Source: Flagellimonas eckloniae
Lineage (GTDB): Bacteria > Bacteroidota > Bacteroidia > Flavobacteriales > Flavobacteriaceae
DNA: 64,000 bases
Assembly: GCF_001413955.1 (NCBI RefSeq)
Contig: NZ_LCTZ01000002.1
Location: 3,210,501 to 3,274,500, forward strand
Reading direction: 5' to 3'
Shown here: piece after piece, positions 56,957-64,000 of the stretch
How positions within the stretch are numbered: position 1 is the first letter of the stretch
Layout of the letters: the number at the start of each line of letters is the position of its first letter
Program-made: the position numbers and the translations under genes
The notes under the pieces: model-generated
What the model saw: the letters and a program-made list of their open reading frames with translations, nothing else
Databases searched by the model: none
Told to the model about the DNA's origin: nothing

Positions 56957-57316
56957 ATGGAACTTGCAATTCAAAGAGAAATAGAGGTCAATGAACTCAA
57001 AGAGAATTTAGAGCGTGCTTTTCCAAATTACAAAATAAAGTATGCCCCTTTAAATAAAAAAACGCTTCGGGTAATTGATGGGATGAACCAAGTGGTAGTA
57101 GGAACCAAAAAACAAAAATTGATTTATGCGGGTAATATCAATATGATGGATCTGAGGATTTTGATTCCCTTTATCTTACTTATGGGCCTTTTTGTTATAG
57201 GAGGAGTTGTATTTGCAATCGTAATGATGCAAATAAAAAAGAAAGACTATAAAGCAATGGAAGAAGAAATTGGCAACCATATTGCTAGCACTATAATACA
57301 TGCAAATCACTCTTAG
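56957..57316 (+). CDS. Small membrane protein, unknown
   Basis: A 119-residue protein: a soluble N-terminal half (about 1-62, EIEVNELKENLERAFPNYKIKYAPL), one hydrophobic helix (about 65-92, ILIPFILLMGLFVIGGVVFAIVM) and a basic tail. No family is recognised. It lies between the secreted proteins and a lipoprotein gene, all on the plus strand. Confidence 0.55.
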   Translation: MELAIQREIEVNELKENLERAFPNYKIKYAPLNKKTLRVIDGMNQVVVGTKKQKLIYAGNINMMDLRILIPFILLMGLFVIGGVVFAIVMMQIKKKDYKAMEEEIGNHIASTIIHANHS

Positions 57317-57337
57317 CTAGTATAATTCAATTTTAAA

Positions 57338-58021
57338 ATGAAAACACACATTACCTTAATACTAACCTTGGCCATGATCTCATGCGCTTCTGAAAATCAA
57401 CAAAAAGGATTGGACTTAATTGCGAAGCATTACCATACGGAAACCTCCTTCAGTAAAGGTTTCAAAACTAATGCGGGGAAAACTACTTCTAGATTTAACA
57501 TTAAAGTATCCAATAGCCCAATGTTGGATACCCTAAGGCAAGATATTACGGCATCTAATATTGCCTTGATGCTCTATGAAAGTTTTACAGAGGATGAAAA
57601 GGATGATTATGACTTTATTAATGTAGAACTACAAAAAGATTCACTGGAAGAATCCCACAAAGCATTATACGATATACAACAACTATCGAGAGCTTTGGAC
57701 CAAGCCGCAATTTTCACCAATTTTTCTGAAAACTTACTTCAAAAGAACTATAATGGTATTGTACAAAATATAGCTGATCGGTATCAAAATCCAAAGCTGG
57801 CAGGCAATTTAGAGGCATTCATGAATGGTTTGTACAAAGCCCATGGCAATTTGATTGAGTACAAAAGAATCGGTTTTGGCATTTATACCAAACCCAATAA
57901 CGAAAAACTTTTTCATTATTCAGGGCACCTAAAATTTGCGGATGGTTATATAAGGCCTTTTATTCTCACTACCTCAATGAATGTTAGCAATGATTATATA
58001 GAAGGCTATAAATTGGATTAG
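57338..58021 (+). CDS. Lipoprotein of unknown function
   Basis: A 227-residue protein with a lipobox (AMISCAS, Cys about 16). The mature part has a repeated acidic, helical character (DEKDDYDFINVELQKDSLEESHKALYDIQQLSRALDQAA) and a C-terminal block FGIYTKPNNEKLFHYSGHLKFADGYIRPFILTTSM. No family recognised. It ends 94 bases before the sensor kinase, in a spacer of modest length, so it may or may not be co-transcribed with it. Confidence 0.6.
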   Translation: MKTHITLILTLAMISCASENQQKGLDLIAKHYHTETSFSKGFKTNAGKTTSRFNIKVSNSPMLDTLRQDITASNIALMLYESFTEDEKDDYDFINVELQKDSLEESHKALYDIQQLSRALDQAAIFTNFSENLLQKNYNGIVQNIADRYQNPKLAGNLEAFMNGLYKAHGNLIEYKRIGFGIYTKPNNEKLFHYSGHLKFADGYIRPFILTTSMNVSNDYIEGYKLD

Positions 58022-58115
58022 AGATTTTATTACTCTAGTGACGTGGGATAAATCTAAAATAAAACATTAAATTACCTATTCAGCAATCATAAAATTAACG
58101 CATAACAAGTTAGAA

Positions 58116-60104
58116 ATGAGTAAAGACACAACGGTAGGATTCATTGTCGCGTGTATTTTCTTGTTAGTTGGTTTTGGTAAAACATATGCGCAAAGTAGTT
58201 TGGAACAGGAAGTAGATAGTCTCACTCATTTAATTGTAAGTGTTCCAGACGATACTTTAAAAATAGGTCGATATGAAGACCTTGCTAGAAAACTACTTTC
58301 ACTTAACAGGCAATCCAAAATGCTAGAAATAGCGAATGAAGGCCTGGCCTTATCCAAAAAATTAGAGTATGACGGAGGTATCGCAAAAATGACCTTATTC
58401 AAGGCCATAGCACTGGACATTATGGGTAAATCCGATAAGGCAATACCACTTTACAATATAGGTCTAAAAATGGCCAAGGAACAGGATGAGCAAGAACTGC
58501 AGGCAAGATTTTATATGAATCTTGGATTATGTTACCGTTATATGGGTGATTATGATTTATCTTTGGAAAATCAGCTATATGCTTATGATTTGCGAGAGGC
58601 AATGAGTAAGAAGGATCTTGCAAAGTTGCTCAACAATATTGGTATTATTTACCGCTTTCAAGACAAGCATAAACGAGCCGAGGAAATTTATCTTAAATCC
58701 CTTAAATTAAAGCAAGAGCTTAAAGACAGTCTCGGGATGGCTGCAACCCTTACGAATTTAGGGTTAGTTTACAATAAAATTGAGAATAGGAAGGAAAAAT
58801 CTACTCAATATTTACAAAGAAGTAAAAATCTATACCAACTATTAGGAAGGCCTGACCATGTTGCTAGTTGTAATACCTCTTTAGGACAAATTTTTTTGAA
58901 TCAAAACAATATTCCAAAAGCGAAAGAAGCTTTGAGTGATGCTTGGAACTATTTTCAAAAGAATATTGACCAACAGTATTCACCCTCCACCTTGGCAAGT
59001 CTAAGCGAAATAGCTGTCCTTGAAAATGATTTTCAATTAGCGAAGGCCTATTTGGAGAAAGCACTAGAAATTTCTACCTCTTTTGGTCGCAAAGTTGATC
59101 AAGTAAAACTATTGATTGGATTGAGTTCAATAAAAAAAGAGCTAGGTGAAAATGCTGATGCTTATAAAATGCTTAAAAAAGCCTATGATATTAATGACAC
59201 CTTAAACCAAATGAGTCGGCTTGAAGCCATGGAAGAAATGCAAGCAAAATTTGACGTTAATGAGAAAATCAGCGAATTAAAAATTAGCGAGCTAAAACTA
59301 AATGAACAAACCCGCCAACGTAACATCTTTTTATTTGGAGCCATAGGTTTGGCTTTATTTGCCATAACCATTTTCTTCTCGCTCCAAGGTAGGATTAGGG
59401 CCAATAAAAAAATAGCAGAACAGACAGAGGCTATTCAACATAAAGAAATAATAGAATTACAACAACAAAATAAATTGCTGGCGCTAAGTAGTATGATTGA
59501 AGGACAGGAAGCAGAACGGATGCGAATTGCTAAAGATTTGCACGATGGTTTGGGAGGATTATTGAGTACGGTCAAAGCACATTTCTCTGCAATACAAAAT
59601 GAGGTAACAAAATTGGAAAAGCTAAATCTCGCCAAAAAGACAAATGAATTGATTGATGAGGCTTGTGTGGAGGTCCGTCGTATTTCCCATGATATGATTC
59701 CACATGCACTTACATTATCTGGACTCCCTGCAGTTTTAGAAGATAGGGCAGAAACCTTAATAGGCGAAGGGTTCAACGTGGATTTGGACATTCAAGAGTT
59801 TCCAGAGGATATGGCTAAAACAAGACAAGCCATGTTATTCCGATTAATACAAGAAATTATTTCGAACATAAGAAAACATGCCAACGCAAAAAACATCCTC
59901 ATACAGATTCTTGGTAATGATAGGGGATTGAGTCTAATTGTAGAAGATGATGGTGATGGTTTCGAATTCGAAAAAGCAATGAAATCCGGTGGGGTTGGTT
60001 TAAAAAGTATAAATAGTAGAGTAGAATTCTTAAATGGAACAATTGATTGGGATTCAAGTTTGGGAAAAGGGACTACAATAACTGTTAATATACCAGAAGT
60101 ATGA
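58116..60104 (+). CDS. TPR sensor histidine kinase (HisKA_3 type)
   Basis: A 662-residue protein: signal peptide (1-25), a periplasmic array of TPRs (about 55-385, for example LNNIGIIYRFQDKHKRAEEIYLKSLKL and LTNLGLVYNKIENRKEKS), a membrane helix (about 402-420), a short coiled coil, a HisKA_3 dimerisation domain with phospho-acceptor His476 in KDLHDGLGG, and a HATPase domain (IISNIRKHANAKN, DDGDGFEFEKAMKSGGVGLKSI). It phosphorylates the NarL-type regulator encoded next; the two frames overlap by 4 bases. The signal is unknown; TPRs would detect a protein partner. Confidence 0.95.
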   Translation: MSKDTTVGFIVACIFLLVGFGKTYAQSSLEQEVDSLTHLIVSVPDDTLKIGRYEDLARKLLSLNRQSKMLEIANEGLALSKKLEYDGGIAKMTLFKAIALDIMGKSDKAIPLYNIGLKMAKEQDEQELQARFYMNLGLCYRYMGDYDLSLENQLYAYDLREAMSKKDLAKLLNNIGIIYRFQDKHKRAEEIYLKSLKLKQELKDSLGMAATLTNLGLVYNKIENRKEKSTQYLQRSKNLYQLLGRPDHVASCNTSLGQIFLNQNNIPKAKEALSDAWNYFQKNIDQQYSPSTLASLSEIAVLENDFQLAKAYLEKALEISTSFGRKVDQVKLLIGLSSIKKELGENADAYKMLKKAYDINDTLNQMSRLEAMEEMQAKFDVNEKISELKISELKLNEQTRQRNIFLFGAIGLALFAITIFFSLQGRIRANKKIAEQTEAIQHKEIIELQQQNKLLALSSMIEGQEAERMRIAKDLHDGLGGLLSTVKAHFSAIQNEVTKLEKLNLAKKTNELIDEACVEVRRISHDMIPHALTLSGLPAVLEDRAETLIGEGFNVDLDIQEFPEDMAKTRQAMLFRLIQEIISNIRKHANAKNILIQILGNDRGLSLIVEDDGDGFEFEKAMKSGGVGLKSINSRVEFLNGTIDWDSSLGKGTTITVNIPEV

Positions 60105-60745
60105 TTCGAGTATGTATTGTAGATGATCATAAAATGGTAATTGAAGGCTTTCAATTGCTTCTGAAAGATGAAGATGGAATAGCGGTTGTTGGTCATGCAT
60201 TAAATGCTGAGGTAGCTTTAGAAACAATGCAAGAAATTGCCCCAGATGTTATTTTATTGGATATTAATATGCCAGGTATGAACGGTATTGATGCCTGCAA
60301 AAGTCTGGTAAAACTAATACCCAATATCAAGATCATTGCCATTACTATGCATAAGGAAAGTAGCTTAATAAAAATGATGTTAGGAAATGGAGCCAAGGGT
60401 TATGTGCTGAAAAATGCTGGTAAAGATGAGCTTGTTGAAGCCATCCGCACAGTGTATAAAGGCAAAATGTACCTAGATGATGTTTCAAATGAAGTAATCA
60501 TCAATACCTTATCTGACAAAAAAAAAGGAAATGCTTCAAATGGACTTTTTCCAAAACTCTCTAGACGCGAAAAAGAGGTGTTAAACCTTATTTTGAATGA
60601 ACATACTACACAAGAAATTGCCGATAAGCTTTTTATCAGTTTTGGGACTGTTGAAACCCATCGCAGAAATATGTTGATTAAGACAGGGACCAGAAACACT
60701 GCAGGTCTTGTGCGTGTTGCACTTGAATACGAATTACACAAGTAA
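60101..60745 (+). CDS. NarL/FixJ-type response regulator
   Basis: A 214-residue regulator with a receiver domain (Asp8, Asp9, phospho-acceptor Asp54 in LLDINMPG, Thr82, Lys104) and a C-terminal LuxR-type HTH (LSRREKEVLNLILNEHTTQEIADKLFISFGTVETHRRN). It is overlapped by the upstream sensor kinase gene, so the two are a translationally coupled pair. Targets are not visible; the neighbouring secreted beta-helix protein and the upstream secreted genes are candidates. Confidence 0.96.
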   Translation: MIRVCIVDDHKMVIEGFQLLLKDEDGIAVVGHALNAEVALETMQEIAPDVILLDINMPGMNGIDACKSLVKLIPNIKIIAITMHKESSLIKMMLGNGAKGYVLKNAGKDELVEAIRTVYKGKMYLDDVSNEVIINTLSDKKKGNASNGLFPKLSRREKEVLNLILNEHTTQEIADKLFISFGTVETHRRNMLIKTGTRNTAGLVRVALEYELHK

Positions 60746-60863
60746 ACTTCTTACATGATTTCATGGATTTTTCCTTGTCAAGGATTTCTTTGATGACTAT
60801 TTCTCTGATGCATAGTATTTTGCATTAGGAAATAATATAAATACAGGGAATAAAATTTTAAAA

Positions 60864-62198
60864 ATGAAAAAACAATTCGTATTAATTGTAGCAGTAATTA
60901 CCATGTTGAATACGGGCTTCTCACAAAGCATCTCATCTAATTTTAAAAACGAAGGGAGGGATTGGTATATAAGTAAGAATACTGGCTCTGGGCAAATGGG
61001 AACTAAGGAAAGGCCGGCCAAAGATTTGGGCAACATCATTCATCATTTAAAACCAAACGATAGAATACATATTGCCGAAGGCATTTACTTAAGCAAAGGA
61101 GGCAGAGGTGCTGATGAGATCAATGTGCCGGTAAAGATTTACGGAGGTTATGACATTACTTTTTCCGTAAGAGACCCATGGGATGCACATAAATCTATTT
61201 TTACTGGAACTAATGAGTATATGAAACTCACCGACCCAAGAATCTATATTAGAACCGATCAACAGCGGGAAAGTAATGGTCAAAAGTCCAAGGGCGGTGA
61301 AATAGTTGTTGATGGTATTATAATTGACAATGGCCCTAGAAATAGGTATCATCAGAATAAAAATTTAGCTATTCGGAGAAAAGCAAGCCCAAAATCGCAA
61401 CAAAACCCATCTCCAGAGTCTGGTGGAATTGTGATTGTTGGTAGCGCATACACAAATATTTCGGTATTGAATTGTGTGGTTATGAATACGGCACCTACAG
61501 AAGGTGCTATTTCTGTTCGTGTTTTCCAAGGCGGTAAGGGGCTTATCCAAAATAATTTCTGTATAAACAATACAGGCTATGGGATTCATGCAAGAACTGG
61601 CTATGTAGGTTCAGATGCTGCAAAAATCCCAGTATTTACTATTAAGAACAATACGTCTTTATTTACCTGGAAGCATGATGCGATAGCATCTTACGGTGGC
61701 GATGCATTGGCGTTTGATAATAATCTAATAGCTACAGTAGAGAATAATGCGCTTGGTTATGGACATATGGGTGGTATCTACAATAAAGGAGCCAAACTAA
61801 AACTTATCAATAACCTTTTTACTGGTAATGGGAAATATGATTATAAGGAGATCAACGATAAAATGGCGGTAACGGATATTTTGGATGAAGCTATGCACTT
61901 AGATCCAATGAGTGACGGCAACCAAGGACTACTTATTAAAATTCCTGTTGCGGAAAGATGGGCAGAAATTTATGCAAATCGTAAAGAAATAAGTAGGGCA
62001 GCTGTCGATGCGGCAGTAACAGTGCCTAATACCGGAGCTAATCAACTGCGCAGCATCTTTGGTCTTAACCAACAAGGTAGCGGAGTTGCAACTGATGCTG
62101 AAATTTTTCTGCCTTTGATTTCCATTGATGAAGCTTTGCCAGCAGGTAAATTTCCTTGGAACGGTATGGGATGTAATATTCCCAAACAAGCGAAATAA
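60864..62198 (+). CDS. Secreted right-handed parallel beta-helix protein
   Basis: A 444-residue protein with a signal peptide (1-20). The start of the mature part (WYISKNTGSGQMGTKERPAKDLGNIIHHLKPNDRIHIAEGIYLSKGG) is the typical opening of pectate-lyase-like and DUF1565 beta-helix proteins, and the middle has repeat coils with Asn ladders (SVLNCVVMNTAPTEGAISVRVFQGGKGLIQNNFCINN). No catalytic residues can be fixed. It could act on a polysaccharide or be a surface adhesin. It follows the two-component pair, in the same direction. Confidence 0.75.
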   Translation: MKKQFVLIVAVITMLNTGFSQSISSNFKNEGRDWYISKNTGSGQMGTKERPAKDLGNIIHHLKPNDRIHIAEGIYLSKGGRGADEINVPVKIYGGYDITFSVRDPWDAHKSIFTGTNEYMKLTDPRIYIRTDQQRESNGQKSKGGEIVVDGIIIDNGPRNRYHQNKNLAIRRKASPKSQQNPSPESGGIVIVGSAYTNISVLNCVVMNTAPTEGAISVRVFQGGKGLIQNNFCINNTGYGIHARTGYVGSDAAKIPVFTIKNNTSLFTWKHDAIASYGGDALAFDNNLIATVENNALGYGHMGGIYNKGAKLKLINNLFTGNGKYDYKEINDKMAVTDILDEAMHLDPMSDGNQGLLIKIPVAERWAEIYANRKEISRAAVDAAVTVPNTGANQLRSIFGLNQQGSGVATDAEIFLPLISIDEALPAGKFPWNGMGCNIPKQAK

Positions 62199-62211
62199 TA
62201 ATGGGTATAAT

Positions 62212-62751
62212 TTATTTTAGTACAATCAAAGACCATTCCTTATTATCAATTAAGTAACGCTTTAACTCCTGAAAACCAACAGCTTCATGTGCATGTAAAG
62301 AACGTTGATTTTTAGCATCGACTTCAGTTATTATAGTGTCAAAACCCATTGGAAGTTTTTCTTTCATGGTTTTATACAACCCTCTGAATACACCTTTGCC
62401 CCTATATTCTTTTGAGACACAGATTTGACCCATAACCATATAATTGCAATTGTTTTTTATCACTTTATTGATTTCTTGGAACATGGGTTTTAGCACTTCA
62501 ATGGAATTACAAAACTTAGGATGCATGCAGAGTGCATACCCAATAACTTTTTCATGTTCAATAGCAATTATGTGCCCGCAAGCGGCATTCATTTCTTCCA
62601 GAATTCCATAGGAATGTTCTACGGTCAAAAAACCTTCTTGCTCCTTTTCGGCATTTGACAGACTTTTTGGAAGATTCTGTTGCTGGAGTGCAAGAATTTG
62701 CTCAAGTTCTTTTTGGGTCGATGCTTGTTTGTAGGCTATCATAAACATCAA
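62212..62751 (-). CDS. GNAT-family N-acetyltransferase
   Basis: A 179-residue GNAT protein. The acetyl-CoA motif is in MGQICVSKEYRGKGVFRGLYKTM, preceded by IAIEHEKVIGYAL and followed by TEVDAKNQRSLHAHEAVGFQELKRY. The substrate is unknown. An in-frame Met at 62742 is an alternative start. The gene is convergent with the beta-helix gene (13 bases between stops) and divergent from bioF. Confidence 0.85.
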   Translation of the reverse strand: MMFMIAYKQASTQKELEQILALQQQNLPKSLSNAEKEQEGFLTVEHSYGILEEMNAACGHIIAIEHEKVIGYALCMHPKFCNSIEVLKPMFQEINKVIKNNCNYMVMGQICVSKEYRGKGVFRGLYKTMKEKLPMGFDTIITEVDAKNQRSLHAHEAVGFQELKRYLIDNKEWSLIVLK

Positions 62752-62767
62752 ATTTCAATAAAGATAG

Positions 62768-62775
62768 TACATTTG
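62768..62775 (+). promoter_or_regulatory. Promoter -7 element for bioF
   Basis: TACATTTG matches TAnnTTTG exactly, four bases before the bioF ATG, so the message would be nearly leaderless. A -33 TTG at usual spacing is not clear. Confidence 0.45.
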
Positions 62776-62779
62776 AAGC

Positions 62780-63928
62780 ATGTCCAGGTTTCCTAAAAAA
62801 CTAGCACAAAAATTAGAGAAGAGAAAGGTAGATGATTCACTTCGGGTATTGTCTGAACCGAAAGGCTTGATTGATTTTTCATCAAACGACTATTTGGGCT
62901 TTTCAAAAAAAACCCAATTTCATGATTCAGCTGTAGAATTTTTGGAAGAAAGAAAGCTCCATAAAAATGGAGCAGCTGGCTCCAGACTACTTACGGGAAA
63001 TCATATTTTATACAGGGAATTGGAAGATTTTTTAGTAACCCATCACAATTCACAATCAGCTCTGGTATTCAATTCTGGCTACGATGCCAATATTGGGTTT
63101 TTTTCCTCAGTTCCGCAACGTGGAGATACCATTTTGTACGATGAATTGGTACACGCCAGTATTAGGGATGGAATTAAAATGAGCAATGCGAAGAGTTATA
63201 AATTCAAACATAACAATATTGATAACCTTAATGTTCATATTGAACGTAGTCAAAATAGGAACGATTCAGAAATTTACGTTGTTACTGAATCTGTTTTTTC
63301 CATGGACGGGGATTCCCATGATTTAAAAGCGCTGACTGATTTGTGCACTAAAAAGAATTGTTATTTGATAGTGGATGAAGCACATGCAACAGGAATCTAT
63401 GGAAATGGAAAGGATTTGGTCAGCCAATTGGGATTGGAAGAAAGCGTTTTTGCCAGAATCATCACTTTTGGGAAAGCTCTGGGAAACCATGGAGCAGCTG
63501 TTTTGGGCAACAATGATTTAAAGACCTATTTGGTCAATTTTGCACGAAGCTTAATTTATACAACAGCACTTGCACCACATGCAGTGGCTTCTGTTTTGTC
63601 TGCATATCGGTATTTAGAGTCTTATGGTAAGGAAGAAAGTTCAAGACTAAAGGAAAATATCAAGTACTTTAAAGAAAAGGTTCAACTTTTGAATATGGAT
63701 GCCGGGTTCATTGAGAGTGACTCGGCAATCCATTGCTTGGTATTAACAGGAAACGAAAAAGTAAAGCAAGTCTCAAAATATTTGCATGCTGAAGGCTTTG
63801 ATGTAAAACCAATTCTCTCTCCTACAGTGAAAATTGGACAAGAACGATTGCGATTTTGTTTGCATTCGTACAACACAAAAGAAGAAATATCGCGAGTTTT
63901 GTCAATAACAAGAAATCTTATAAAATGA
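62780..63928 (+). CDS. bioF: 8-amino-7-oxononanoate synthase-like PLP enzyme
   Basis: A 382-residue alpha-oxoamine synthase, most likely BioF, which condenses pimeloyl-ACP/CoA with alanine in biotin synthesis. PLP marks are DFSSNDYLGFSK, GSRLLTGNHILYRELE, the Asp-His of DEAHATGIYG and the Schiff-base Lys in FGKALGNHGAAV. The related KBL and serine palmitoyltransferase branches are possible, but length and N-terminus favour BioF. Its stop overlaps the start of the next gene (ATGA), so the two are translationally coupled. Confidence 0.88.
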   Translation: MSRFPKKLAQKLEKRKVDDSLRVLSEPKGLIDFSSNDYLGFSKKTQFHDSAVEFLEERKLHKNGAAGSRLLTGNHILYRELEDFLVTHHNSQSALVFNSGYDANIGFFSSVPQRGDTILYDELVHASIRDGIKMSNAKSYKFKHNNIDNLNVHIERSQNRNDSEIYVVTESVFSMDGDSHDLKALTDLCTKKNCYLIVDEAHATGIYGNGKDLVSQLGLEESVFARIITFGKALGNHGAAVLGNNDLKTYLVNFARSLIYTTALAPHAVASVLSAYRYLESYGKEESSRLKENIKYFKEKVQLLNMDAGFIESDSAIHCLVLTGNEKVKQVSKYLHAEGFDVKPILSPTVKIGQERLRFCLHSYNTKEEISRVLSITRNLIK

Positions 63929-64000
63929 TGGCGCAAGAATTTCATACGCTTGGCTCTTTTGAATTCCCTGCAGATGTTCAAATCATTAAAGGAAGACTTG
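63925..64000 (+). CDS. Start of a gene coupled to bioF, DUF2007-like (truncated by window end)
   Basis: An ATGATG at 63925-63930 overlaps the bioF stop; the first residues (M)MAQEFHTLGSFEFPADVQIIKGRL resemble the opening of small DUF2007 (signal-transducing-like) proteins, which begin with a strand and a helix that ends in a GRLE segment. Only 25 codons are in the window, so the call is tentative and another family is possible. Confidence 0.4.
   Translation, partial: MMAQEFHTLGSFEFPADVQIIKGRL

Overview
The window looks like a chromosomal piece of a marine-type Flavobacteriaceae (Bacteroidota). The evidence is the gene families present (three TonB-dependent receptors, DUF4270, a stand-alone N-terminal glycogen synthase domain, an atpDC pair with a short epsilon subunit, an alpha2-type glycyl-tRNA synthetase), promoters of the TAnnTTTG type, weak Shine-Dalgarno signals and low GC. 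Genus cannot be decided by reading alone. No rRNA, tRNA, CRISPR array, intact insertion sequence or prophage was seen.

Layout. 1-15.5 kb: mostly ordinary chromosome: the end of a lamin-tail protein, small membrane and secreted proteins, katG with an ankyrin-repeat gene, a Nudix hydrolase and omega-amidase pair, an Ig-like lipoprotein, comF, glyQS, then a minus-strand run of DUF5829, DUF4442, DUF1287 and S41 peptidase genes. 15.5-25.05 kb: twelve unrelated, mostly small accessory genes, all on the minus strand, separated by short spacers with recurring repeats and (T/C)AACA motifs at the stop codons. Two genes are bracketed by inverted GTTAC...GTAAC sequences. This resembles an integron gene-cassette array without an integrase (CALIN-like) and is the most unusual part of the window. 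25-30.4 kb: a TonB receptor, isochorismatase-like hydrolase, small barrel protein, xth and a tas-like aldo/keto reductase. 30.3-32.05 kb: a scar. The last 108 bp of tas are repeated about 1.67 kb downstream, and between the copies lie an ATP-grasp gene and a decayed radA fragment.

32-39 kb: an Lrp/AsnC regulator diverges from a TonB receptor, a lipoprotein, a Tat-exported PLP aminotransferase and an AEC-type permease, which suggests a nutrient uptake locus, probably for an amino-acid-like substrate. 39-48.6 kb: core genes radA, a degenerate esterase-fold protein, a flippase-like membrane protein, panD and panC on the minus strand, then a glycogen-synthase-like protein, DUF4270 and glmS on the plus strand. 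48.8-55.2 kb: a TonB receptor with an SGNH-hydrolase lipoprotein, then atpD and atpC. 55.4-62.2 kb: a plus-strand block of unrecognised secreted, lipoprotein and membrane proteins, a TPR sensor kinase overlapping a NarL-type regulator, and a secreted beta-helix protein. 62.2-64 kb: an acetyltransferase, bioF, and the start of a gene coupled to it.
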